Below are positions 8,087 to 16,329 of a DNA stretch of 23,750 nt, piece by piece. The position numbers were made by a program, and so were the translations under genes. Source of the DNA: CAYLLT01 sp964591605 (lineage in GTDB: Bacteria > Planctomycetota > Phycisphaerae > UBA1845 > PWPN01); NCBI GenBank assembly GCA_964591605.1, contig CAZQEN010000083.1, positions 1-23,750 of the forward strand, written 5' to 3'. A model generated the notes under the pieces. The model had not been told where the DNA came from and searched no databases. It saw only the letters and a list, made by a program, of their open reading frames with translations. Positions within the stretch are counted from its first letter, which is position 1. Each line of letters opens with the position of its first letter.

Positions 8087-9295
8087 ATGAGCCATCGACG
8101 AATCGGTCTGGTGATGATAGTGGCCGCATGTGCGTGCGGTTCGGCACTGATGGCCCAGGAGGCCGGGCGCGACGATCGCGGACGCGACGACCGCCGACGC
8201 GACGACGGCGACCGCGGCCGCGGCCGTGATCGGGATCGGGGCGACTTCGGGAGAGGCGGACCCCCCTGGGGATGGGGCCGCGGGCCGGGCGGGCCGGGCG
8301 GACCGGGGAACTTCAACCCCACGCCCGAACAGCGCGAGCGATTCTACGGCGAGATGGTCGATCGCTACATGGAGCGTCTGACCGATACGTATGACCTCAG
8401 CCCGGTACAGCAGATGCAGGTCCGCCAGCGGCTCGAACAGTTCAAGGCCCAGGACAACGCCAGCGCTGAACAGCGCCGCCAGAAGCGCGAGCAGCTCTGG
8501 CAGCAGATTCAGCCGCAGGTCGAGAAGCTCCGCGAGCGCCGCGAGGCCGGCGAGGAGGTCGATCGCGATGAGTGGCGAAAGGCTTTCGAGCCGATGCGCG
8601 AGGTGATGCCCAAGCTGATGGATCGCGAGGTGGTCGTGGGGGATGTCGAGAAGCTTCTGCCAGCCGCCCAGGTGGCCCGCGGCCGCGAACGCTACGAGCA
8701 GGAGCGTGAGGAACGCGAGCGCGAGTGGCGGGACCGTCGCGAACGTGACCGCGGCCGTGATCGCGACGGCGGCCGGGATGACCGCGGCGATCGCCGCGAC
8801 CGTGACCGCGACCGGGATCGGGGCGACCGTGGCCGGCGCAGCGAGGGAGACTGGCGCGACTCATGGGAGCGATACACCGACAACTTCTGCCGGCGATATC
8901 AGCTCGATGCGTCGCAGCAGACGAGCGCGCAGTCGATCCTCCGCGATGCGCTCGACCGCCGCAAACAGTACGAGGAGTCGCACCAGGCGGACTATGCGGC
9001 CCTGCAGCAGATCCAGGATCGCGACCAGCGGCGTCAGCAGTCGGATACCCTGAACGCCCCCGTCGCAGCCCTGTTCGAGGAGCTCAAGACCAAGCTCAAT
9101 CAGTTGCCGACCAGCGCCCAGCGGCTGGCGGTGGATCCACCGCCGAGCAGCCGGCCGGCCGCCGACGGCGGCGCCACCAGCCGGCCCAGCCGGCGCGACT
9201 CGGATCGGGGACGAGGCCGCGACTCCTATCGCGATCGTGACCGCGGCTCCGACCGGGGCGATCGCGGCTCCCGCGACTCGGGTCGTCGCGACTGA
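8087..9295 (+). CDS. Secreted Arg/Asp-rich low-complexity protein with CpxP-like helices
   Basis: The 402-residue product has a signal peptide (about 1-23, cleavage near ALMA/QE). Three Arg/Asp/Gly-rich polyampholyte tracts (about 27-57, 198-258 and 369-402) consist mostly of RD, DR, RG and GR dipeptides. Between them lie two helical, Gln/Glu/Arg-rich domains with LTxxQ-like motifs (LSPVQQ at 104-109 and LDASQQ at 273-278), echoing the gene upstream. A Gly/Pro/Trp patch (58-75) follows the first tract. ATG 8087 is preceded by GGGAGA six bases upstream, so it is preferred over TTG 8069. It is the last gene before the terminator at 9370-9400, 115 bases after its neighbour. The exact function is not recognised. 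Confidence 0.8.
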   Translation: MSHRRIGLVMIVAACACGSALMAQEAGRDDRGRDDRRRDDGDRGRGRDRDRGDFGRGGPPWGWGRGPGGPGGPGNFNPTPEQRERFYGEMVDRYMERLTDTYDLSPVQQMQVRQRLEQFKAQDNASAEQRRQKREQLWQQIQPQVEKLRERREAGEEVDRDEWRKAFEPMREVMPKLMDREVVVGDVEKLLPAAQVARGRERYEQEREEREREWRDRRERDRGRDRDGGRDDRGDRRDRDRDRDRGDRGRRSEGDWRDSWERYTDNFCRRYQLDASQQTSAQSILRDALDRRKQYEESHQADYAALQQIQDRDQRRQQSDTLNAPVAALFEELKTKLNQLPTSAQRLAVDPPPSSRPAADGGATSRPSRRDSDRGRGRDSYRDRDRGSDRGDRGSRDSGRRD

Positions 9296-9369
9296 TGTGA
9301 GCCTGCTTGCGAAACTGAGCCCCCCGGAGCGTCGTTGCTCTTCACCCGACACGATGCTCTGGATGTGAG

Positions 9370-9400
9370 CGGCCGATCTCGCGGATCGGCCGTTTGCATT
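9370..9400 (+). terminator. Rho-independent terminator of the sigma-factor gene group
   Basis: A perfect 9-bp stem (CGGCCGATC at 9370-9378 and GATCGGCCG at 9384-9392) with a 5-nt loop is followed by TTTGCATTTT. It lies 75 bases after the last gene of the group and before the sulfatase, so the sulfatase is probably transcribed separately. Confidence 0.75.
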
Positions 9401-9558
9401 TTCACGCGGCCCGCCAGACCCGCGGCCCGTTCGCTCAATGCCAACGGTCGGGCGGCAGACGCTCGACGCGGGCCCCGCCTGTGCAATAAAGTGAGGCGCC
9501 CGATCGTTGAATCACACAATGGCCGTCGCCCCCGGCCGGCCCTTCCCGGAGGAATCGG

Positions 9559-11001
9559 ATGAGATCCGCATGGCACATCGTTCGTTCCGCTCTCGTGCTG
9601 GTCGGTTGGCTTACGGCCGCGAGCCTTTCGGTCGCCGCGGAACCGGGACCCGACCGGCCAAACGTGATCGTCATCGTGTCGGACGATCAGGGCTACAACG
9701 ACGTCGGTTATCAGGGCATGAAAGACATCCCCACGCCCAATATCGATGCCCTCGCCCGCAGCGGCGTGCGGTTCAGCAACGGCTACGTGTCGTGTCCGGT
9801 GTGCAGCCCGACGCGGGCGGGCCTCAATACCGGGCGCTATCAGCAGCGGTTCGGGCACGAGTTGAATCCGGGGCCGGCCGGATACACGGAGAACTTCGGC
9901 CTGCCGCTCACCGAGGTGACCATGGCGGACCGCATGAAAGCGGCCGGATGCGTGACCGGCGCGGTAGGCAAGTGGCACCTGGGCAGCGCCGAGAAGTTCA
10001 GCCCGCTGCGGCGGGGTTTCGACGAGTTCTTCGGCTTCCCGGGCGGCGGGCACGACTACTTCCGCAATGACCTGCAGGGCAACAACCCGATCCGCCGCGG
10101 CGACAAGCCGGTCCATGAGGCTGAATACCTCACCGATGCGTTCACGCGGGAAGCGGTCGATTTCATCAGCCGGCACGCGAAGGAGCGGTTTTTCCTCTAT
10201 CTCGCCTACAACGCGGTGCATTCGCCCCTCCAGGCGCCCGACAAGTACCTGAAGCGATTCCCGCAGATCGAGAACGAGCGCCGCCGCCAGCACGCCGCGA
10301 TGATGGCGGCCATGGACGACGGCATCGGACGCGTGGTGGAAGCGGTGCGTACAAAGGGGCTGGAAGACCGGACGCTGATCTTTTTCCTGGCCGACAACGG
10401 CGGGCCGACCGTCCAGACCACTTCCAGCAACCACCCGCTGCGCGGCGTAAAGGGCCAGGTCTACGAGGGCGGCATCCGCGTACCGTTCCTGGTGAGCTGG
10501 AAGGGCAGGCTCCCGGCGGGCAAGGTGTACGATCGGCCGGTGATCTCACTCGACATCTTTCCCACCGCCGTCGCGGCTGCCGGCGGCACGCTGCCCGAAG
10601 GCCGCAAGCTGGATGGCGTCGATCTGCTGCCCCATCTCGCCGGTGAGAAAAGCGGCCCGCCGCACGAGCAGCTCTTCTGGCGGTTCGGAGCGCAGGCGGC
10701 CACGCGCAAGGGCGACTGGAAGCTGGTCCGGCTGGCCAATCAGGGCCAGCCTCAGGTGGAGCTCTACAACCTCGCCGACGACATCAGCGAAGAGAAGAAC
10801 CTCGCCGACGACAAGCCCGACATCGTCAAAGAGCTGACGTCGTCACTCGAGGCCTGGAACGCCCAGCTCGCCGAGCCGCTCTGGCGAGGGCAGGGCCGCC
10901 GCCAGGCCGCCGGGCGCGCTCCCGCCGAGCGCGGCGTGCTTCGCGAACGCCGGGCCCAGCGCCAGCAGCAGCAGAGCGCACCTACGGGCGCTTCGCGATA
11001 A
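9559..11001 (+). CDS. Secreted formylglycine-dependent sulfatase
   Basis: The 480-residue protein has a signal peptide (about 1-27) followed by the alkaline-phosphatase-superfamily sulfatase core. Calcium-binding Asp42 and Asp43 sit in VSDDQGYNDVG. The CSPTRAG motif gives Cys82, which a maturase must convert to formylglycine, and Arg86. Further active-site matches are GKWHLG (Lys138, His140), His221, DN at 279-280 and Lys298. It should hydrolyse sulfate esters, probably of algal or other sulfated polysaccharides; planctomycetes carry many such enzymes. The C-terminal 40 residues are Arg/Gln/Ala-rich and outside the core. GGAGG six bases before the ATG supports the start. Its last 20 bases overlap the convergent NlpC/P60 gene. 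Confidence 0.94.
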   Translation: MRSAWHIVRSALVLVGWLTAASLSVAAEPGPDRPNVIVIVSDDQGYNDVGYQGMKDIPTPNIDALARSGVRFSNGYVSCPVCSPTRAGLNTGRYQQRFGHELNPGPAGYTENFGLPLTEVTMADRMKAAGCVTGAVGKWHLGSAEKFSPLRRGFDEFFGFPGGGHDYFRNDLQGNNPIRRGDKPVHEAEYLTDAFTREAVDFISRHAKERFFLYLAYNAVHSPLQAPDKYLKRFPQIENERRRQHAAMMAAMDDGIGRVVEAVRTKGLEDRTLIFFLADNGGPTVQTTSSNHPLRGVKGQVYEGGIRVPFLVSWKGRLPAGKVYDRPVISLDIFPTAVAAAGGTLPEGRKLDGVDLLPHLAGEKSGPPHEQLFWRFGAQAATRKGDWKLVRLANQGQPQVELYNLADDISEEKNLADDKPDIVKELTSSLEAWNAQLAEPLWRGQGRRQAAGRAPAERGVLRERRAQRQQQQSAPTGASR

Positions 11002-12769
11002 AGAACGTCTCGTCCCAGTGCTTGCTGTACAGGCGGTCGCCCGGGCGAAGGCTGCTGATCTGCGTCTCGGGCGGTGAGGTGTGGACAAAATGCGTCGCGC
11101 TCAGGGCGATGCCGGTGTGGAAGATCTTGCCGCTCTCGTCGATGAAGTAGAGGAAATCGCCGGTACGGATCCCGTCGCGGTGCCAGCGCGTGGCCACGAG
11201 CCGCCCGGCCAGCGCCTGCTGAGCGGCATCGCGGGCGATGGCCAGGTTGGTCATCTCGCTCAGGTACGCTGTCATGCCGCTGCAGTCCAGGCCGATCGGC
11301 GAGCGCGCCCCGAACACGTACGGCGTATAGAGCATCTGCAGCGCCCCCAGCACGCGTTCCCGCGTCGCCTGGCCGTTCTCGATTCGGCGCAGTCGGCCAT
11401 CGTCCGCGGACGGTGCGACCGCCAGAGTCCCACTTTCGGGCAGGCGGAGCCGGTACGTGGCGGCTGATCCCCCGTCCTCTGCGATCGGCAGGCGCGTTCC
11501 GCGCCGCAGGATCAGCCCTTTGTGCGTCGTGTCCTCCAGCAGGACCCCGAAATCGCCGGCCGTATACGCGGCGAACTGCTCGCGCGTCATCGGCTCAACG
11601 GTCTCTTCGCGCATCCAGCCCCAGTAACCATCACCCGCCTGCGCCAGGTAATGCCCCTCACGCCGGTCGAGCAGGAACAGCGGCTCGCCGTAGAGCGTCT
11701 GTGTCTGTGGCGTCGACGTTTCCGTCGGCTGGGCGAACGTGCGGGCCATCGTCGCCCGGCACGCGCCGAAAAGCCGTTGACCCAGCGCCCGTTCGTCGGG
11801 CAGCAGCCGCATGCGGTCTTCCGCCTCAACGCCGACTACGCGGAGCGCGGCAAGAATCCCCTCTGAAAGCCGTCGATCAGTGGTACCGCCGACCAGCAGC
11901 GTGCGATCGCCTTCGCGCTGAACGTGCGGGTCGAAATAGATGATGGTCCGGTTGCTCGGCCGGAGCCGGGCATACATCTGGCAGAACCACTCGGCCCGTT
12001 CCGCCGGCAGATCGCCCTCCGGCCAGAGCTGCCGGGCGAACGCCTGCCGCTTCTGCTCGGGCGTCTGCGTCGGATACAGCGGGACCGGCCGGCACTCCGA
12101 GGGGAGCGCCCCGGACCGTGCCTCGGCCCGGAGCCTGCGCAGCGCCTCGCGCTGCGACTCGCTGAACGCGGCGATGCCCCGGTAGAGCTGCTCGGCCCAG
12201 GTGCGGTGCGTGAGGCGGTCGGCCACGGCGTCGGTGGCCGTCGGGGGCGCGAAGGTCACCGCGCACGCCGGAGCCTTGAAGCCGGCCAGTGCCTCGGCCG
12301 CACTTCCCGCCGCCGTCGAGAGCGAATCCACCCACGCGCGGTCGAGCCCCGCCGCTGCGTCGGATGCGCCGAGCCGCGGATGCGCCGGGCACTGGATCCG
12401 CAGCAGCACGTTGCCGCGCGAGCACACGATCTGCCGCGCAATCGCCGCCTCCAGGCCCTGAGCGCTCTCCGGAACCGGCTGATCGTCGGAGTGCGTGAGC
12501 ACGGGCACGCCGCCCGCCTGGCGCACGAGGTGGTAGAGGTGCTCGCCCGCCATGAGCACCATCTCATCGATGCGGCGCGAGCCCGGATCGCCGCTGCGGG
12601 CTGGATCGATCACCACCACCAGCCCGCCCAGCTCCCGCTCAGGCGGCTTCCACGCCGGCTGATACGCCTCGATCGACTGCGCGATCGTCTCTTCAAATGC
12701 CACGCTCTTGACCTCCCCAAAGACGGATGATGCGACGATGCAGGTCAGCGGAATCATGGTGTATCGCAT
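10982..12769 (-). CDS. NlpC/P60 cell-wall hydrolase with degenerate amidase-like N-terminus and SH3-like domains
   Basis: The 595-residue product begins with a signal-like segment (about 1-19). Residues 50-128 follow the layout of N-acetylmuramoyl-L-alanine amidases (VVVIDP..., a long helix, then VLTHSDD), but the zinc site looks lost: the DPGHGG position reads DPARSG and the SIHAN position reads RIQCP. Residues about 335-395 resemble a bacterial SH3 domain (LYGEPLFLLDRREG and DGYWGWM), perhaps with a second at 400-450. The C-terminal NlpC/P60 peptidase has Cys496 in GLDCSG, His551 in FHTG, and His560 or His563. It probably cleaves peptide bonds in peptidoglycan stems, like gamma-D-Glu-diamino-acid endopeptidases. 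The tail overlaps the convergent sulfatase by 20 bases. Confidence 0.85.
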   Translation of the reverse strand: MRYTMIPLTCIVASSVFGEVKSVAFEETIAQSIEAYQPAWKPPERELGGLVVVIDPARSGDPGSRRIDEMVLMAGEHLYHLVRQAGGVPVLTHSDDQPVPESAQGLEAAIARQIVCSRGNVLLRIQCPAHPRLGASDAAAGLDRAWVDSLSTAAGSAAEALAGFKAPACAVTFAPPTATDAVADRLTHRTWAEQLYRGIAAFSESQREALRRLRAEARSGALPSECRPVPLYPTQTPEQKRQAFARQLWPEGDLPAERAEWFCQMYARLRPSNRTIIYFDPHVQREGDRTLLVGGTTDRRLSEGILAALRVVGVEAEDRMRLLPDERALGQRLFGACRATMARTFAQPTETSTPQTQTLYGEPLFLLDRREGHYLAQAGDGYWGWMREETVEPMTREQFAAYTAGDFGVLLEDTTHKGLILRRGTRLPIAEDGGSAATYRLRLPESGTLAVAPSADDGRLRRIENGQATRERVLGALQMLYTPYVFGARSPIGLDCSGMTAYLSEMTNLAIARDAAQQALAGRLVATRWHRDGIRTGDFLYFIDESGKIFHTGIALSATHFVHTSPPETQISSLRPGDRLYSKHWDETFFIAKRP

Positions 12770-12815
12770 GGTCAGAGCCTAGCAGATCCGGCGGGAAACC
12801 GCCAATCATGAGAAT

Positions 12816-12949
12816 GGCTAATGTCTAATGACAGAATGTCTAATGAATGCCCAATGACCCAATGCTTCAAGGCACAGGTGGGAGCGCGGGCATCCGTCAT
12901 TTGGGCATTGGGGCTTCATGAGACATGGGGGCTTAGGCATTGGGCAATT
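12816..12949. repeat. Palindromic word repeat (CAATGCCCAATG type)
   Basis: Variants of AATGTCTAATG and CCCAATG run from 12816 to 12865, and their inverse (GTCATTTGGGCATTGGGGC at 12896-12914, then AGGCATTGGGCAATT to 12949) returns on the other side of a short unrelated centre. It fills the gap between the NlpC/P60 and acyl-ligase genes. The right end runs into the acyl-ligase gene and encodes its last residues (LPNA) and stop codon. Confidence 0.65.
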
Positions 12950-14453
12950 TCTGCGGCATGAGTTCGCGCTTGAGGACTTTGCCCGTCGGCCCGCGCGGCA
13001 GGTCGCTGCGGATATAAACCTCCCGGGGGATTTTGAAGTTCGCCAGCCGTTCGCGGCAGAAGGAGCGCAGCTCATCGTCGGAGGCCGAGTCGCCCTCGCG
13101 CAGTGTCACGAACGCCACGACGGCTTCGCCGCGGATCCCGTCCTGCCGGCCGACGACGGCCGCCTCGGCCACCGCAGGGTGCTGCTCCAGCACGTTTTCG
13201 ACCTCGCGGGGCATCACGTTCTCGCCCGCCACGATGATCAGATCCTTCGCCCGTCCGGTGATCTGCAGATACCCCGCCTCGTCGACGCGAACCAGATCGC
13301 CCGTGCGCAGCCAGCCTTGCGGGTCAATGGCGGCCGCGGTCTCCTCGGGCCGGTTGTAGTACCCCTGCATCACGAGCGGCCCGCGGACATACAACTCGCC
13401 TTCCGGAGGGTTTCCGTCGGAGGCATCAACCACTTCTCCGGGCGCGGGGCTGTAGCGGATCTCGCCGTTCTCGCCGCGAAGCTGAACCTGCACCCCGTCC
13501 AGCGGCGGCCCGACCGTCCCCACGCGATGCGCCCACGGCAGATCGACCGAGATGATCGGCGAACTCTCGGTCAGCCCGTAGCCCTCCACGATGGTCAGGC
13601 CGGTGCGCTCGCGGACCAGGTTATACACCGTCCGCGGCAGCGCCTCGCCGCCGCTGGCGGCGATGCGGATGTTCCGGAAAGCGGCCGGATCGAGCTCCTT
13701 GAGCCGCGCCATCGCGCCATACATGCTCGGCACGGCCAGCAGGATCGAAATCGCATCGTTCACGATCGTCCGGTACATGGCCTGCGGTGAAAAACGCGGA
13801 ATGTACGTGACGCTCGCCCCCAGAACGACGGGCAGAAAATGCAGCACGCTCAATCCAAAAATGTGAAACGGCGGAACGACGCCGAGGAACCGTTCGTCCG
13901 GCCCGAGCTGAAGCTGCTGGATTGCGGCGCGGGCATTCGAGACGAAGTTGCCGTGCGTCAGGCACACGCCCTTGGGTTGGCCGGTCGTCCCGGAGGTATA
14001 CAGGATGCACGCCACGTCGTCCGCTTCGGCCGGCGGAGCGGGCGGCGTGCGGCGGAGCTTCTCGAACACGTACCGCCGTTTGAGTCCGAGCTCCTCGAGG
14101 TACAGGGTCCGAACCGGCAGCTGCGACGCCAGCGATCGCAGGTGGACGGTGCTGAGCAGCAGATCGAGGCCGGCATCGTCGATGACGGGCTTCAGCTCGC
14201 GCGGCTGGAGCAGGAAATTGAGCGGAACGATCTTGCGGCCGGCCCAGAGCACGCCGAACAGGCAGGCCAGCCCGCCTGCGGACGCCGGCAGCATCAACCC
14301 GACCGCCTCGCGCTTCGTCTGGCTGAGGACAATGCGTCGGACCACCCGCGCGAGCGTCACGAGCTGACCGTAGGTCAGCCGCTTCATGGGATCGCTGACG
14401 GCCGTCCTGCTTGTGTGGCGACTCGCGGATTCCAACAGGCACTTGACGAGCAT
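12933..14453 (-). CDS. AMP-forming acyl-CoA synthetase / acyl ligase
   Basis: The 506-residue protein belongs to the ANL adenylating superfamily. It activates a carboxylic acid, probably a fatty acid, with ATP to an acyl-AMP and transfers it to CoA or another thiol. Core motifs are in order: P-loop YTSGTTGQPKG (152-162), PPFHIFG (194-200), SGGEALP (267-273), YGLTES (292-297), TGD (384-386), the GRAKDLI hinge (400-406) and the C-terminal lysine Lys492 in PTGKVLKREL. The substrate cannot be read from sequence. ATG 14453 has GGAG five bases upstream; the in-frame TTG 14474 is less likely. The final codons lie within the repeat at 12816-12949. No beta-oxidation or polyketide genes are next to it. 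Confidence 0.92.
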   Translation of the reverse strand: MLVKCLLESASRHTSRTAVSDPMKRLTYGQLVTLARVVRRIVLSQTKREAVGLMLPASAGGLACLFGVLWAGRKIVPLNFLLQPRELKPVIDDAGLDLLLSTVHLRSLASQLPVRTLYLEELGLKRRYVFEKLRRTPPAPPAEADDVACILYTSGTTGQPKGVCLTHGNFVSNARAAIQQLQLGPDERFLGVVPPFHIFGLSVLHFLPVVLGASVTYIPRFSPQAMYRTIVNDAISILLAVPSMYGAMARLKELDPAAFRNIRIAASGGEALPRTVYNLVRERTGLTIVEGYGLTESSPIISVDLPWAHRVGTVGPPLDGVQVQLRGENGEIRYSPAPGEVVDASDGNPPEGELYVRGPLVMQGYYNRPEETAAAIDPQGWLRTGDLVRVDEAGYLQITGRAKDLIIVAGENVMPREVENVLEQHPAVAEAAVVGRQDGIRGEAVVAFVTLREGDSASDDELRSFCRERLANFKIPREVYIRSDLPRGPTGKVLKRELMPQKLPNA

Positions 14454-14540
14454 GGGATCTCCGCCCCTCGACAACCGTCATGGAAGCGCTCATGCTACCG
14501 GCCGCCGCACCGGCCGTCCACGGTCGAAGGGAAAATCACC

Positions 14541-14692
14541 CATGACGAAGATCGAATGTCCAGGATCCGCCGTGGCGGAACGAATGAATGACGAACTCCA
14601 ACCGACGAAACAGGCCGTTCTTGCGGTTTTGGGATTCGGATTTCGGCCCCCATTCGTCATTCGGATCTCGACATTCGGACTTGTGCATTGAC
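14541..14692. repeat. Palindromic word repeat (ATTCGTCATTCGGAT type)
   Basis: CATGACGAAGATCGAATGTC at 14541-14560 is answered by an imperfect inverse copy at about 14651-14680 (GTCATTCGGATCTCGACATT), with GAATGAATGACGAAC and ATTCGGATTTCG words between. The element occupies most of the divergent gap between the acyl-ligase and SPOR lipoprotein genes. It is richer in A and T than its surroundings and has no credible reading frame. Confidence 0.6.
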
Positions 14693-14716
14693 GCGCCCGC
14701 TGAGTGAGGTGGGAGC

Positions 14717-15499
14717 ATGCCCCATCACTGGAAAGGTGCAATCTGGGCAACAGCAGCGGCCCTATCGGCCGCCGGCTGCACGTCGCTGCCGGCAGCACAG
14801 AAGGACGCCCTGGTCCAGGCGTCACAGTTGTACGAGCGGGGCGACCTGGCGGGCGCGACCAGCCGCCTGGACCGGATCATCGGGGAGTACCCCAAGGCGA
14901 TCGAGATCGCCGAGGCCCACTACCTCCGCGGCCTGTGCCGCAGCCGCGCCGGGCAGCTTCCCGCCGCCGGCGGCGATTTCGAGACGGCCATCGCGCGGAG
15001 CCAGCGCGAGGACCTGACCCGCAGCGCCCAGGCCTCGCTGGCCTCCGTGGCGTACCGGCAGGGAGATTGGGCCCGGGCGGCGGACTATTACGATCAGGCC
15101 CTCAAGACGATGCCCGACGAGCCGCCCACCGACGAGATCGCCCTGGCCGCGGGCATGGCCATGCAGCGGGCCGGCCGCTGGCGCGATGCCGCTCTGCAGT
15201 TCGGCCGGGTGCTCCGCGCGTTCAAAAACCGCCCCGTCGCTGCCGCCGCCGCCCGCCTGGCCGCCTGGCCCAACGAATACTTCACCATCCAGCTCGCCGT
15301 CTACTCCACCGCTGACGCCGGCGCTCAGGCGGTCCAGCCGTTCAAAACCCGCGGCCTCGACGCCTCCGTCCAGAGCATGCACCGCGAGGGCAGGATTCTC
15401 TGGGTGGTCACGACCGGCCGCTACCCCACCTACAACGAGGCCCTCGCCGCCCTCAACCGCATCCGCCAGACCGAGCCCCAGGCCGTGATACTTCCATAA
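14717..15499 (+). CDS. TPR-containing lipoprotein with C-terminal SPOR domain
   Basis: The 260-residue product has a lipoprotein signal with lipobox LSAAGC (Cys21), so it is probably lipid-anchored outside the cytoplasm. Residues about 30-170 form tetratricopeptide-like helix pairs (QLYERGDLAGATSRLDRII, LASVAYRQGDWARAADYYDQAL, GMAMQRAGRWRDAALQFGR), usually a protein-binding scaffold. Residues about 187-260 form a SPOR domain (YFTIQLAVYSTADAGAQA...LWVVTTGRYPTYNEALAAL), which binds denuded peptidoglycan glycan strands at division sites. It may link envelope assembly to the wall. A GAGGTGGGAG stretch directly precedes the ATG. It is divergent from the acyl-ligase gene. Confidence 0.88.
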   Translation: MPHHWKGAIWATAAALSAAGCTSLPAAQKDALVQASQLYERGDLAGATSRLDRIIGEYPKAIEIAEAHYLRGLCRSRAGQLPAAGGDFETAIARSQREDLTRSAQASLASVAYRQGDWARAADYYDQALKTMPDEPPTDEIALAAGMAMQRAGRWRDAALQFGRVLRAFKNRPVAAAAARLAAWPNEYFTIQLAVYSTADAGAQAVQPFKTRGLDASVQSMHREGRILWVVTTGRYPTYNEALAALNRIRQTEPQAVILP

Positions 15500-15641
15500 C
15501 CCTTTCGCCTCCCGTACCATTGGATTCCGCGGGAAGGGCGCTGCTCAACGTGTGGATACGACCTGACGGGAAACGTGAGCGGCGTCTGTCCCGAATGCGG
15601 GACTCCGCTCGCATCGCGATGAAGCCTCTGCCGATTCTCTG

Positions 15642-15677
15642 CTCATCTCAGATCTCAAATCTCAGATCTGAAATGAG
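15642..15677. repeat. Hairpin-forming repeat between convergent genes (CTCAGATCT type)
   Basis: CTCATCTCAGATCT (15642-15655) pairs with AGATCTGAAATGAG (15664-15677) at 13 of 14 positions around an 8-nt loop. It lies between the 3' ends of the SPOR lipoprotein gene and the minus-strand SRPBCC gene. There is no T-run, so it is not a standard terminator, though it could help end both transcripts. The rest of 15500-15718 shows nothing recognisable. Confidence 0.6.
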
Positions 15678-15718
15678 TCTCACAACGCCACCGCCCGGGA
15701 CTTTGCCCGCGGCGCGAG

Positions 15719-16219
15719 TCAGTGTCCGGCATCGGCGTGGGCGGATCGACCGTCGCCGGCGGCGGGGATTGCCTCCTGTTCGACCTGCTCCTTGAGCTGC
15801 TGCAGGTACGTCCGGCCAACGGGTGATCCGAAGATGTGAATGAACCGGATCAGGCAACGCAGGAAGAAGTGGATCCCCCAATGATCCAGGTTGAAGCGCT
15901 GGACCAGCCGGCATCCGCCCGCGCCCTGCGACAGGTCGAACGCCAGGTCAGCGTACCGATCGCCGGCCTCCCGCGGACGATGCCGCAGCACCAGCCGCCG
16001 CGGCGGGTCGCACTCGATCACGTCGATCACGCAGTCGCGGTCTTTGCCGCCCATCCGGAACGTCGCCCCGAAGCTCTCGCCCAGGCGCACGGGGCCGGTG
16101 AGGCTTCGGCGGATATCCACGAGCTTGGGGTTCCAGCCGGCCATGAGCGCCGGGTCGGCCACATACGGCCACACCCGCTCCGGCGGCGCGGCGATCTGGA
16201 TGACTTCGCGAAGCGTCAC
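15719..16219 (-). CDS. SRPBCC-family (polyketide cyclase/START-like) protein
   Basis: The 166-residue product starts in the typical way for this fold (REVIQIAAPPERVWPYVADPALMAGWNP) and continues with alternating strands (GESFGATFRMGG, CVIDVIECDPPRRLVLRH, ADLAFDLSQGAGGCRLVQRF) and a long C-terminal helix (RTYLQQLKEQVEQEA). SRPBCC proteins form a helix-grip cavity that binds a hydrophobic ligand; no ligand or catalytic residues can be named here. ATG 16219 begins exactly at the conserved first strand. The gene is convergent with the SPOR lipoprotein gene and separated from the CPBP gene by a GC-rich palindrome. Confidence 0.85.
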   Translation of the reverse strand: MTLREVIQIAAPPERVWPYVADPALMAGWNPKLVDIRRSLTGPVRLGESFGATFRMGGKDRDCVIDVIECDPPRRLVLRHRPREAGDRYADLAFDLSQGAGGCRLVQRFNLDHWGIHFFLRCLIRFIHIFGSPVGRTYLQQLKEQVEQEAIPAAGDGRSAHADAGH

Positions 16220-16261
16220 GGTCTGATGCCGTTCTCAGTTAGCGGCCTGCGGCAAGCGCCC

Positions 16262-16329
16262 GTAGCAGCCGCCCCCCCGTGGCGGCCGGGTGGCGGCGAA
16301 GCCGCCGGGATTCACCGGGCGGCCGCCAC
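16262..16329. repeat. GC-rich nested palindrome, same family as the insert inside leuC
   Basis: The outer stem GTGGCGGCC (16279-16287) pairs with GGCCGCCAC (16321-16329), and the inner stem GGCGGC-gaa-GCCGCC lies at 16292-16306. The first 29 bases (16262-16290) match, with one substitution and one extra C, the minus strand of 18745-18772 inside leuC. It lies between the SRPBCC gene start and the CPBP protease gene. Confidence 0.7.

Noticed and set aside
12816..12949. CRISPR-like regular repeats
   Set aside because: The words are short, unevenly spaced and arranged as inverse arms, not as direct repeats with equal spacers; no cas genes are present.
14490..14825. 111-residue minus-strand frame between the acyl ligase and SPOR genes
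   Set aside because: It is a translation of the ATTCGG word repeat (IRMTNGGRNPNPKT) and runs into the lipoprotein gene antisense.
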